This document shows, one piece after another, positions 1-8,699 of a stretch of DNA of 22,280 bases. The stretch lies in NCBI GenBank assembly GCA_035691285.1, contig DASSJI010000201.1, forward strand, positions 1 through 22,280. Reading direction: 5' to 3'. Each line of letters begins with the position of its first letter. The first letter of the stretch is position 1. The translations under genes were made by a program, and so were the position numbers. Source of the stretch: DATFEN01 sp035691285. Lineage in GTDB: Bacteria; Acidobacteriota; Vicinamibacteria; Fen-336. The notes beneath the pieces are model-generated. The model had not been told where the DNA came from and did no database searches. It was given only the letters and a program-made list of their open reading frames with translations.

Positions 1-68
1 TCGTTGAAGTCGAAGCCCGCACCGTGAATAATGTCTCGGCGCGGCACGTGTTCAGTTCGAGGGTGGCC

Positions 69-593
69 ATGAGGCGAGGGCTGGGTGTCCTGGTGGCGGT
101 GGGCCTGAGCGCCTGCACGGTCGGCGGCGTCGACTTCACGAAGCCGTCGGCCGCCTACAGCCTGACCGGGAACTACGTGTTGTCCCTCGTGGCGGCCGCA
201 GACTGCGATCTCCCCGTGACGAGCTTCGAGTGGCCCGTCGTGGGAACGGCGGGCCCGGGCTACAACGACGCGCTGGTGATGACGCTCCCGGACGGCGACC
301 GCCGAGTTCATCTGGTCTTCTGCGGCTCGTGCCAGGCCGACCCCGACCTGGTTCTCGGGGAGCTGGATACGGACGGCCCGCCGGAGGGCGACGCCCCGGT
401 TCCGGGCGGGCTGAAGCTGCTCGCGGACCTGACCCTGACCGGCAGGGTGGAAGCCGACGGCAGCGGCCGGGGTGGGGTGAGCAGCGGCGTCGCCGAGGGG
501 ACGCTCGCGCTCAGCCGCGAATCCGACGCGGAAGCCGACGCCCTCGGCTCCTGTCTCTCGGACGTCGCGAGCTGGTCGCTGCGGCCGCGCTAG
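69..593 (+). CDS. Small predicted lipoprotein, unknown function
   Basis: I do not recognise this family. The frame opens at a GTG at 24, but the ATG at 69 is preferred because it begins directly with a compact export signal: MRR, a hydrophobic stretch, then the lipobox LSAC, with the lipid-modified Cys at residue 16. This predicts a mature lipoprotein of about 160 residues outside the cytoplasm. The body carries three more Cys in the mature part, including a CGSC pair near the middle, and a Gly/Ser-rich segment near residue 130. It ends 25 bases before the adaptor gene and is probably co-transcribed with it. It could be a self-protection or accessory lipoprotein of the secretion operon, but that rests on position only. 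A real gene is likely; the function is open. Confidence 0.7.
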   Translation: MRRGLGVLVAVGLSACTVGGVDFTKPSAAYSLTGNYVLSLVAAADCDLPVTSFEWPVVGTAGPGYNDALVMTLPDGDRRVHLVFCGSCQADPDLVLGELDTDGPPEGDAPVPGGLKLLADLTLTGRVEADGSGRGGVSSGVAEGTLALSRESDAEADALGSCLSDVASWSLRPR

Positions 594-618
594 CGCGCAG
601 CATTAAAGAGGAAGAACC

Positions 619-1848
619 GTGTCGATTTCCTTTCGCAAGCAGGCCATGGACAAGGCCAGCTCTCCCGAGCAGCTCGACCTCGTCATGCAGGTCACCTCGC
701 CCATGGGCTGGCTGGCGCTCGCGACGATCGGCGCCGTGCTGTTCGTGGTCGGGATCTGGAGCGTCGTGGGGACGATCCCGGACCTGGTCGAGGGGCAGGG
801 TGTGCTGATCCGCGGCGAGCGCTTGTCCGAGATCAAGGCCCCCGTCCCGGGCACCATCGCGCGGATCAACCTGGCGCCCGACATGACGGTCGAGGCGGGC
901 CAGGTCATCGCCGTCATCAACCGCGACCGCTCGGAGATCGAGAGGAAGATCGCGCTCAAGCAGGGCGAGCTCGACCGCCTGCGTTCCCAGCACATGTCCG
1001 AGAACTCCTCGGACGAGATGGCCTACTCGCGGAACCGGGCGCTGATCGGCGCCAAGGCCGCGGAGATCGACTCGCTGCGGCGGCAGCGGGCGACCCAGCA
1101 AGACCTGGTCAACCGCGGCCTGAAGCCCGAGAACGCGCTCTTCGAGTTCGACCGCAGGATCACCGCCGCGCGGGGCGAGCTGGCGGCGCTCGAGAACGAG
1201 AATGCCGCGATCCAGGGCCGCATGGCCCCGCGCCTCAACATGCAGAAGAGCATCGAAGGGGAGATCGAGTACCTGAAGGGCGACCTCGCCCAGATGGCCA
1301 CCGAGATCAAGAGCCCCGAGGCGGGGCGCGTGGTGGAGGTCATCAAGAGCGTCAGCGACAAGGTGGGCGAAGGCGAACCCCTCGTCCGCCTCGAGGCCGC
1401 CCGGCCGACGGGCGAGAACGCCAACCTCGGCTTCTGCGGCGGGAACATCCACGCGGTGATCTACGTGCCCGGCACCCAGGCGGGCAAGGTGCGGCCGAAG
1501 CAGCTCGCCCGCGTGTCGCCGGTGGACGTGAAGAAGGAGGAGTACGGCTACATCATGGGGACCGTGGAGTGGGTCTCCAACTTCGCCGCCTCGACCGACG
1601 ACATGAAGGAGAAGCTCAAGAACGACCGGCTCGTCCAGTCGTACGCCGAGAAGGGGCCGGTGTACGAGGCGCGCGTGTGCCTCACCTTCGACCCGGAGAA
1701 CAAGGTCAACGGGCTCAAGTGGTCCTCGTCCACGGGGCCGCCCAAGAAGATCGACAGCGGCGCCCAGTGCCAGTCGTCGGTGGTCGTCGACCACCGCAAG
1801 CCGTACACCTACGTCATCCCGAGCATCAAGAGGACGCTGGGGGTCTAG
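619..1848 (+). CDS. HlyD-family adaptor, NHLM-type peptide secretion protein
   Basis: This is the periplasmic adaptor (membrane fusion protein) that should bridge the inner-membrane ABC exporter to an outer-membrane channel. The 409-residue product has a short cytoplasmic N terminus and one membrane span at about residues 31-52. It then has a lipoyl-type half motif (about 67-102, IKAPVPGTI), a long charged alpha-helical hairpin (about 108-230), the second lipoyl half (about 232-264, IKSPEAGRVVEV) and a C-terminal beta-barrel region. The layout and sequence style fit the NHLM bacteriocin secretion protein family. The GTG start at 619 is chosen because a purine-rich AGAGGAAG ribosome site lies a few bases upstream and the first residues are typical. 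Only one codon separates its amber stop from the next gene, so the two are translationally linked. The likely outer-membrane partner is the TolC-like gene at 20453. Confidence 0.93.
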   Translation: MSISFRKQAMDKASSPEQLDLVMQVTSPMGWLALATIGAVLFVVGIWSVVGTIPDLVEGQGVLIRGERLSEIKAPVPGTIARINLAPDMTVEAGQVIAVINRDRSEIERKIALKQGELDRLRSQHMSENSSDEMAYSRNRALIGAKAAEIDSLRRQRATQQDLVNRGLKPENALFEFDRRITAARGELAALENENAAIQGRMAPRLNMQKSIEGEIEYLKGDLAQMATEIKSPEAGRVVEVIKSVSDKVGEGEPLVRLEAARPTGENANLGFCGGNIHAVIYVPGTQAGKVRPKQLARVSPVDVKKEEYGYIMGTVEWVSNFAASTDDMKEKLKNDRLVQSYAEKGPVYEARVCLTFDPENKVNGLKWSSSTGPPKKIDSGAQCQSSVVVDHRKPYTYVIPSIKRTLGV

Positions 1849-1851
1849 AGC

Positions 1852-4071
1852 TTGGCTTCGGCGGCCCAGCCCAGCGACAAGGCCGGCGGCCGGTCCGCCT
1901 ACCCGCGCCCGCCCAACAAGCGCGTCAAGACGCCCACCCTGCTCCAGATGGAGGCGGTCGAGTGCGGCGCGGCCTCCCTCGGCATCGTCCTCGGCTACTT
2001 CGGCCGCGTGGCGCCCCTCGAGGAGCTGCGCGTCCAGTGCGGCGTGTCCCGCGACGGCAGCAAGGCGAGCAACGTCCTGAAGGCGGCCCGCAAGTACGGC
2101 CTCGTCGCCAAGGGCCTGAAGTACGAGCAGCTCGACAAGCTCTACGAGCTCACCTTCCCGGTCATCCTGTTCTGGAACCTCAACCACTTCCTGGTCCTCG
2201 AGGGCTTCAAGGGCGGCAAGGCGTACCTGAACGACCCCGCCCAGGGCCCCCGCAAGGTCACCCTCGAGGACCTCGACTCGTCCTACTCCGGCGTCGTCCT
2301 CACCTTCGAGGCGGGGCCGGACTTCAGGAAGGGCGGCGAGAAGCCGAACATGCGGGCCGCCCTCACGCGGCGCCTCGCCGACTCCCACGTGGCGATCCTC
2401 TTCATCATGGGCGTGGCGCTGCTCCTGGTGATCCCGGGCCTGGTGGTCCCCACCTTCACGCGCATCTTCGTCGACGACTTCCTCATAGGCGGCCACCAGT
2501 GGATCGTGAAGCCCCTGCTCTGGGGCATGGCCCTCACCGTGATCATCACGGCGGTGCTCACCTGGCTTCAGGAGTACTACCTGCTCCGCCTGGAAACGAA
2601 GCTGGCGCTGCTCCACTCCAGCCGCTTCTTCACCCACCTGCTGCGCCTGCCCATTCCCTACTTCGTCCAGCGCTACGCCGGCGACATCGGGACGCGCGTG
2701 GCCATCAACGATTCGGTGGCCAACGTGATCGCGTCGAAGCTGGCCATGACCGTGATCGACGTGCTCGTGCTGGTCTTCTACCTGGTGCTCATGCTGCGCT
2801 ACGGCGTGGTCCTGACGCTGGTGGTGATGGGGATCGCCTCGCTGAACATCATCATCGTGCAGCTCGTGGCCCGGATGCGCACGGACGCCTCCCGCCGCGT
2901 CCTCCAGGACAAGGGCAAGCTGATGGGCACGGCCATGGGCGGCCTGCAGATGATCGAGACGCTCAAGGCCACCGGCGGCGAGGCGGAGTTCTTCAGCCGC
3001 TGGGCCGGCTATCAGTCCAAGACCCTGCTCGGCGAGCAGGTCCTCGGGGTGTTCCAGCACGTGACCCAGGTCGTCCCCGAGGTCGTGAACCTGCTCTCGG
3101 TGATGGCCGTGTACGTGGTGGGCGGGTACTACGTGATGAGCGGGGATCTGACCATCGGCATGCTGGTGGCGTACCAGTCGCTCGTCGGGAGCGTGAACCG
3201 CCCCCTCGGCAACCTCGTGAGCTTCGGTGGGACGCTGCAGGAGCTGCAGGGCGACATGAACCGCCTGGACGACGTGATGCGCTACCCGCAGGACCCGCAG
3301 TACAAGCGCGTCGCGAAGCGGCCGCGGGGCGGCAACGGCGGCAGCGTGAAGCTGAACCCCCGGGTGACCCTCAAGGACGTCACGTTCGGTTACAGCCCCC
3401 TGGAGCCGCCGCTCATCGAGAACTTCAACCTGACCGTCGAGCCCGGCCAGCGCGTGGCGCTCGTGGGCGGGAGCGGAAGCGGGAAGAGCACGGTCGCGAA
3501 GCTCGTCTCCGGCCTGTACGAGCCGTGGGCGGGCGAGGTGCTCTTCGACGGCGTGCCTCGCAAGGACGTGCCCCGCGACCTGATCACGAACTCGCTGGCC
3601 GTCGTGGACCAGGAGGTGTTCCTGTTCGGCGGAACCGTCACCGAGAACGTCACGCTGTGGGACTCGACGCTGCACCCGTCACGGGTGGCCACCGCCTGCC
3701 GGGACGCCGCCCTGCAGGACGTGATCGAGAACCGCGAAGGCCGCTACGACGCCTTGATCGCCGAGGGCGGCGGGAACCTGAGCGGCGGACAGCGCCAGCG
3801 CCTGGAGATCGCCCGAGCGCTCGTCGGCGAGCCCACCATCATCGTGCTCGACGAAGCGACGAGCGCGCTCGACCCCAACACCGAGACCTTCATCGACGAG
3901 AGCATGCGCCGGCGCGGCTGCTCCTGCATCATCATCGCCCACCGCCTCAGCACCATCCGCGACTGCGACCGCATCGTGGTCATGCAGCGCGGCAAGATCG
4001 TCCAGCAGGGGACCCACGACGAGATGAAGGACGTCGACGGGCCCTACCGGGACCTCATCGGCCACGCATGA
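1852..4071 (+). CDS. C39 peptidase-ABC exporter (leader-cleaving peptide transporter)
   Basis: This 739-residue protein cleaves the leader of a peptide precursor after Gly-Gly and exports the product using ATP. The N-terminal C39 domain shows the papain-like set: oxyanion Gln32, Cys38 in MEAVECGAAS, His112 in NLNHFLVLEG and Asp128 in LNDPAQG. The membrane domain spans about 170-455. The ATPase domain has Walker A at 539-547 (GGSGSGKST), LSGGQ at 643-647, Walker B ending Asp667-Glu668 and the switch His697, so it looks fully active. It matches the NHLM peptidase/permease/ATP-binding family. The TTG at 1852 is the only plausible start: an in-frame stop lies at 1846, and the next ATG falls inside the Cys motif. 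A GGGGG run at 1839-1843 could be its ribosome site. Its natural substrate here is the precursor at 12876, which ends its leader in AGG. Confidence 0.95.
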   Translation: MASAAQPSDKAGGRSAYPRPPNKRVKTPTLLQMEAVECGAASLGIVLGYFGRVAPLEELRVQCGVSRDGSKASNVLKAARKYGLVAKGLKYEQLDKLYELTFPVILFWNLNHFLVLEGFKGGKAYLNDPAQGPRKVTLEDLDSSYSGVVLTFEAGPDFRKGGEKPNMRAALTRRLADSHVAILFIMGVALLLVIPGLVVPTFTRIFVDDFLIGGHQWIVKPLLWGMALTVIITAVLTWLQEYYLLRLETKLALLHSSRFFTHLLRLPIPYFVQRYAGDIGTRVAINDSVANVIASKLAMTVIDVLVLVFYLVLMLRYGVVLTLVVMGIASLNIIIVQLVARMRTDASRRVLQDKGKLMGTAMGGLQMIETLKATGGEAEFFSRWAGYQSKTLLGEQVLGVFQHVTQVVPEVVNLLSVMAVYVVGGYYVMSGDLTIGMLVAYQSLVGSVNRPLGNLVSFGGTLQELQGDMNRLDDVMRYPQDPQYKRVAKRPRGGNGGSVKLNPRVTLKDVTFGYSPLEPPLIENFNLTVEPGQRVALVGGSGSGKSTVAKLVSGLYEPWAGEVLFDGVPRKDVPRDLITNSLAVVDQEVFLFGGTVTENVTLWDSTLHPSRVATACRDAALQDVIENREGRYDALIAEGGGNLSGGQRQRLEIARALVGEPTIIVLDEATSALDPNTETFIDESMRRRGCSCIIIAHRLSTIRDCDRIVVMQRGKIVQQGTHDEMKDVDGPYRDLIGHA

Positions 4072-7000
4072 GCGCCGAGCGGCCGGCGGAGCGTCCGGGA
4101 GGAGCGCCAGCGGCGGGCGCCTCGGGCTTCCGCTTGCGCATCCTCTCCTCGGACCTGCCGGGGCTCGCGGGCCGCGAGATCCCCGTGAGCGCCGCGACCG
4201 TCATCGGACGCGCCGACGACTGCGCGGTGGTGCTGAAGGACAGCCGCATCTCGCGCAAGCATGCGCGCATCGAGAAGGACGGGGACGGCTTCAAGCTCCT
4301 CGACAACGGCAGCGCCAACGGCGTGTACGTGGGCAAGGATCGCGTCGCCGAGCTGCGCCTGAGCCACGGCCTGCGGTTCCGGATCGGCGGCACGGAGTTC
4401 GAGTACATCGCACCCCGGCCGCCGGCTCCGCCGCCACCTCCGCCTCCTCCGCCGCCGGACGAGGACTCGCTGAAGACGCTGTTCGCATCCCACCCCTCGC
4501 CCGTGCGCCCGCCGGCGCCACCGCCGGCCCCGGAGCGCGCGCCCGCCGCGCGTCCCGAGTTCCTGCTTCGAGTGGTCTCCTCGAAGTCGCGGGTCCCCGT
4601 GGGCAAGGAGTTCCGGGTCCCGACCGGCTCCGCCACGATCGGCCGCGGCGACGACTGCGTCGTCCCCCTGGAGGACAACAGCGCCTCGCGGCTCCACGCC
4701 CGGATCGAATCGGACCCGGCCCATCCCGGCCAGTTCCGCCTGGTCGACGCCGGCAGCTCGAACGGCACGTGGATCGGTGATCTCCGGGTGAAGGAGGAGA
4801 CGATCTCGGTCGGCCAGGCCTTCCGCGTCGGCGACACCTTCCTCGAATGCCATCCGCCCGAGGTCAAGCTCGACCGGACGATCGCCATGGCCGGCCTCGG
4901 GGACCTGCTCGCGAAGGAGGCGGCCCGGCGCCTGGAGACGGCGGGCGAGGCCATGCCCCTGGGCGGCAGCCACGTCATCCTCCTCGACGATCCGAGCCAG
5001 GCCTACTACATCGTGTCCGGCAAGGTGGACGTGTTCACCGTGACCGTGAAGGACGGCAAGCCGCTGGGTACGCGCAACCACTTCCTGACGCTCTCGCCCG
5101 GCGAGGGCTTCTTCGGCGTCGACCCCAGCCACATGCTGGACTCGGGCTTCATCGCCACCGGCAAGATCGGCACCCAGGTGCGCCGCGTCCCGCGCGCGGA
5201 GCTCGCGAGCATCGCCGGTGGCGACGCCCAGAACGCCAAGGTCGTGGCCGGATGGGTCGACGCCTGGGTCGGCGGCCTCTCGGCCCGGCTCACCCGCGAC
5301 ATCTTCCCGAGGCCCGTGGCCGACGCGGTCGTGGCGCGCGGCAAGGAGACCCCGCTCGAAAAGGGCAAGGTCGCGAACGCCGAGGGCGGCGTGGCCTGGG
5401 TGGACGTGGAACCCGACCGCTTCACCTACGTCGGGATGACGCCCCTCACGCCCGAGGACCGCGCGCCCTTCCCGCTCACGCCGCAGAGCTGGCTGGGCCT
5501 GTCCGGCGAGGCCGAAGAGCCCGAGATCCTGCGCGCCCGCGGCACGAGCGAGCTGCTCGCCAAGGGCGAGCTGTGGCCGGGGGTCGACCTCTTCCACCAG
5601 GTGCTGTGCGAGTGCGAGTTCATCAACAAGCGCCTGGCCGTCTTCGACGAGTACCAGCGCCTGCAGGACAAGGCTCGGCAGTCGAAGGAGGCCCTCGACG
5701 CCGGCCTCGACGCCATCGGCGCCGTGCTCGCGGGCAAGGCGCCGGCCATCACCGAGGCGGGCGCCACCGCGAGCGTCGAGCCCGTCCTCGGCGCCTGCCG
5801 GATGGTCGCCGGCGCCTACGGCATCAAGGTCAAGGCTCCCAGCGAGAAGGCCAAGGACCGGCCCTTCGAGGACCATCTGGCGAGCATCGCCGCGGCGTCG
5901 CGCTTCCGCACGCGCAGCGTCGCGCTCCGCGCCGACTGGTGGCGGAAGGACGGCGGGCCGATGGTGGCGCGGACGGAGAAGGGCGCTCCCGTGGCCCTGC
6001 TCCCGACGGGCTTGCGCAGCTACGAGCTCGTCGATCCCGCGACGAAGGCCCGCAAGCCCGTGACCCCCGAGGTCGCCGCCACCCTGGGGCTGTTCGCCCA
6101 CACGATCTACCGGCCGCTGCCCGCCGGCCGGCCCGCGCTCTACGACCTGATGCGTTTCGCGATGAAGGGCCTGGGTTCCGACCTGCGCACGGTGCTCGGA
6201 ATGGGCGTCGTCACCGGCATGCTCGGGATGATGAACCCCTTCCTCACCGGCGAGATGATCGATTCGGCGATCCCCCAGGGGGACCGCGGTCTCGTGCTCC
6301 AGCTCGGCTTCGGCATGCTCATGGCCGCTCTGGCCACCGCGGCCTTCAAGATCACCCAGGCGATCGCCGTGGTCCGCATCGAGAGCAAGGTGGACTACGT
6401 CCTCCAGGCGGCGCTCTGGGACCGGCTCCTGGACCTGCCGCCGAACTTCTTCCGGACGCACGGCGCCGGCGACCTGGCCGACCGCGCCGCCGGCATCAAC
6501 GCGATCCGGGGGCTCGTGGCGAAGGCCGGCGTGGGCGCCGTCCTGGGCGCCCTGAGCTCCATCGGCTACGTGTTCGTGATGGCCAAGACGAGCGGCAAGC
6601 TCACGATCGCCGCGATGGTCATCACCTTCGTCCTGGTCGGCTTCACGAGCACCGCGAACTACCTCCAGCTCCGCTTCCAGCGCCAGGAGATGGCGATCCG
6701 CGGCAGGATCTCGGGCCTGGTCCTCCAACTCATCTCCGGCGTGGCGAAGCTGCGGGTGGGGGCCGCGGAGAACCACGCCTTCCGCGTCTGGGCCCAGAAA
6801 TTCTCCGAGCAGAAGCGGATCGCCTTCAGCGTCGGCCAGGTTCAGAACGTCAGCCAGACCTTCTCCGCCGCCTTCCCGACGCTCTCCTCCCTGGCGATGT
6901 TCGCCACCATCACCTTCCTGATGGCCTCGGCCAAGCCCGGAAGCGAGCTGAGCCTGAGCACCGGCGCCTTCATCGCCTTCAACACGTCCTTCGCCACCTT

Positions 7001-7853
7001 CATGGCTGCGATGCAGGCCCTCGCCGACGCATCGCTGAGCCTGCTGCGGGCGGTGCCCATCTACGAGCGCGTCCGGCCCATCCTGGAGACGGCGCCCGAG
7101 TCCGACGAGAGCCGCGCCGACCCGGGCAAGCTCAAGGGCTCGATCGCCGTGTCGCACGTGCACTTCCGCTACAACGAGGACAGCCCCTGGATCCTGAAGG
7201 ACGTCTCCTTCACCCTGCGGCCGGGGGAGTTCGTGGCCTTCGTCGGGCCCTCCGGATGCGGGAAGTCCACGATGATGAGGCTCCTGCTGGGTTTCGAAAA
7301 GCCGGCGATGGGGGCGATCTACTACGACGGGCAGGACTTCTCCACGCTGGACGCGCGCCTCGTGCGCCAGCAGCTCGGCGTCGTGCTGCAGGAGAGCCGG
7401 GTGCTGCCGACGGACATCTTCCGGAACATCGTGGGCACGGCGCAGCGGACGATGGACGAGGCCTGGGAGGCCGCCGAGATGGCGGGCCTCGCCGACGACA
7501 TCCGCCAGATGCCCATGGGCATGCACACGGTGGTCTCCGAGGGCGGCGGCACGTTTTCGGGCGGCCAGCGCCAGCGCTTGCTCATCGCTCGGGCGCTCGT
7601 GAACAAGCCCAAGATCATCTTCTGCGACGAGGCCACGAGCGCTCTCGACAACAAGACCCAGGCGGTCGTCACCCAGAGCATGGACCGCATGGAGGCCACG
7701 CGCATCACGATCGCCCACCGCCTGAGCACGGTGGCCAACGCCGATCGCATCTTCTACTTCGACGGCGGCCAGATCCTCGAGGAGGGCAGCTACGACGAGC
7801 TGATGGCCATCAACGGCCGGTTCGCGGAGCTGGCCAAGCGCCAGATCGTCTGA
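4068..7853 (+). CDS. NHLM-type ABC exporter with two N-terminal FHA domains
   Basis: The ATG overlaps the previous stop (ATGA), giving 1261 residues. Two forkhead-associated domains come first. FHA1 (about 20-113) has Gly47-Arg48, Ser62, His65 and Asn84-Gly85; FHA2 (about 165-262) has Gly192-Arg193, Ser207, His210 and Asn232-Gly233. These are the residues FHA domains use to hold phosphothreonine. A Pro-only linker (about 116-130) joins them. A region resembling a cyclic-nucleotide-binding fold follows (about 295-384), then the middle region seen in NHLM transporters, a membrane domain (about 690-990) and an ATPase domain. The ATPase has Walker A 1060-1068 (GPSGCGKST), FSGGQ 1163-1167, Asp1187-Glu1188 and His1217. 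No C39 domain is present, so it cannot process leaders and probably partners the preceding transporter. Family transporters are known to pair this way; the tandem FHA front end is the unusual part. Confidence 0.93.
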   Translation: MSAERPAERPGGAPAAGASGFRLRILSSDLPGLAGREIPVSAATVIGRADDCAVVLKDSRISRKHARIEKDGDGFKLLDNGSANGVYVGKDRVAELRLSHGLRFRIGGTEFEYIAPRPPAPPPPPPPPPPDEDSLKTLFASHPSPVRPPAPPPAPERAPAARPEFLLRVVSSKSRVPVGKEFRVPTGSATIGRGDDCVVPLEDNSASRLHARIESDPAHPGQFRLVDAGSSNGTWIGDLRVKEETISVGQAFRVGDTFLECHPPEVKLDRTIAMAGLGDLLAKEAARRLETAGEAMPLGGSHVILLDDPSQAYYIVSGKVDVFTVTVKDGKPLGTRNHFLTLSPGEGFFGVDPSHMLDSGFIATGKIGTQVRRVPRAELASIAGGDAQNAKVVAGWVDAWVGGLSARLTRDIFPRPVADAVVARGKETPLEKGKVANAEGGVAWVDVEPDRFTYVGMTPLTPEDRAPFPLTPQSWLGLSGEAEEPEILRARGTSELLAKGELWPGVDLFHQVLCECEFINKRLAVFDEYQRLQDKARQSKEALDAGLDAIGAVLAGKAPAITEAGATASVEPVLGACRMVAGAYGIKVKAPSEKAKDRPFEDHLASIAAASRFRTRSVALRADWWRKDGGPMVARTEKGAPVALLPTGLRSYELVDPATKARKPVTPEVAATLGLFAHTIYRPLPAGRPALYDLMRFAMKGLGSDLRTVLGMGVVTGMLGMMNPFLTGEMIDSAIPQGDRGLVLQLGFGMLMAALATAAFKITQAIAVVRIESKVDYVLQAALWDRLLDLPPNFFRTHGAGDLADRAAGINAIRGLVAKAGVGAVLGALSSIGYVFVMAKTSGKLTIAAMVITFVLVGFTSTANYLQLRFQRQEMAIRGRISGLVLQLISGVAKLRVGAAENHAFRVWAQKFSEQKRIAFSVGQVQNVSQTFSAAFPTLSSLAMFATITFLMASAKPGSELSLSTGAFIAFNTSFATFMAAMQALADASLSLLRAVPIYERVRPILETAPESDESRADPGKLKGSIAVSHVHFRYNEDSPWILKDVSFTLRPGEFVAFVGPSGCGKSTMMRLLLGFEKPAMGAIYYDGQDFSTLDARLVRQQLGVVLQESRVLPTDIFRNIVGTAQRTMDEAWEAAEMAGLADDIRQMPMGMHTVVSEGGGTFSGGQRQRLLIARALVNKPKIIFCDEATSALDNKTQAVVTQSMDRMEATRITIAHRLSTVANADRIFYFDGGQILEEGSYDELMAINGRFAELAKRQIV

Positions 7854-7858
7854 GCCGC

Positions 7859-8692
7859 GTGGGCGATCCCGAGCTCGACCTCCTGTTGCGCGTGCCGGGA
7901 GAGCTGCCGCTCCCCGAGGTCGGGCCCCGGGTCGTCGCGGCCCTGCGTCGGCTGCGCGGCGCCGACCGGCGGGAGACTGCGCGGCTCGAGGGGTGGTGCG
8001 AGCTCCTGGCGCGGCGCCTGCGCGGGGAGCCGACTCCGCTCCCGGCGGACCCTCTGCAGCGCCCGACGATCCTCTACCTGGACGGCTTCGAGGACCGGGC
8101 CTGGCACGACGCGCGCCGATACCCCGTCACCGGCGTCCTGGAGCAGGCCTTCACCGCCGTCCGAGCGGAGTTCTTCGAGCGCACGCGCTCTCCGGAGCGC
8201 TGGGCCGAGTATCGGGAGGGCGTGGCCGCGGACCGCAAGTGGCGCGCGGTGTGGTTCTATCGATACGGCCGGAGGCAGGCCGAGACGGCCGCGCTCTACC
8301 CGCGCACCTCGGCCCTCATCGACGAGCTCAGCGGCCCGGATGGCCCCTTGTCCTCGAAGCTCGGCGACGCCTTCCTCTCACGCCTCGAGGCGTTCGGGCG
8401 CATCCCGCCGCACAACGGCCTGTGCAACATCTCCCTCGTGTGTCATCTCGCGCTGGCGATCCCGGAGCGCTGCGGCATCCGGGTCGGCGCCGAATCCCGC
8501 GAGTGGGAAGAGGGGAAGTGCCTCGTGTTCGACGACACCTTCGAGCACGAGACCTGGAACGAGAGCGCGAGCGACCGCTACGTCCTGGTGCTGCCCCTGT
8601 GGCAGGGCGGCGTGAGCCCCGTCGAGCGCGAGTTCATGACCCTGATCACGGCCTGGCTCAACCGCCTGGCGGCGACGCAGGAAGCCGGCTGA
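7859..8692 (+). CDS. Aspartyl/asparaginyl beta-hydroxylase-like Fe(II)/2-oxoglutarate oxygenase
   Basis: The 277-residue protein matches the catalytic domain of peptidyl Asp/Asn beta-hydroxylases, which add a hydroxyl to Asp or Asn side chains using Fe(II), oxygen and 2-oxoglutarate. The conserved block runs from PHNGLCN through ESREWEEGK to FDDTFEHETWNES. His185 and His230 correspond to the two iron ligands of human AspH (His679 and His725). His196 lies exactly 11 residues after the first ligand and Arg240 exactly 10 after the second, matching the AspH 2-oxoglutarate residues His690 and Arg735. The active site therefore looks complete. The GTG at 7859 starts 5 bases after the transporter stop, and no strong ribosome site is visible. 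Its place at the end of the export operon suggests it hydroxylates the exported peptide, whose core has one Asp (3) and one Asn (16). That substrate is inferred. Confidence 0.9.
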   Translation: MGDPELDLLLRVPGELPLPEVGPRVVAALRRLRGADRRETARLEGWCELLARRLRGEPTPLPADPLQRPTILYLDGFEDRAWHDARRYPVTGVLEQAFTAVRAEFFERTRSPERWAEYREGVAADRKWRAVWFYRYGRRQAETAALYPRTSALIDELSGPDGPLSSKLGDAFLSRLEAFGRIPPHNGLCNISLVCHLALAIPERCGIRVGAESREWEEGKCLVFDDTFEHETWNESASDRYVLVLPLWQGGVSPVEREFMTLITAWLNRLAATQEAG

Positions 8693-8699
8693 CGGCCCC

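Noticed and set aside
1846..1854. HlyD and the C39 transporter are in the same frame, separated by one amber stop and one codon, suggesting a read-through fusion
   Set aside because: The adaptor C terminus is periplasmic and the C39 domain must be cytoplasmic, so a fusion would be topologically wrong. Simple translational coupling from TTG 1852 explains the arrangement.
511..3675. A 1054-residue open frame on the minus strand, with another of 1224 residues at 4044-7718
   Set aside because: Both lie opposite well-supported transporter genes, are rich in His/Arg/Asp/Ala/Gly in the way typical of GC-rich antisense frames, and show no domain motifs.
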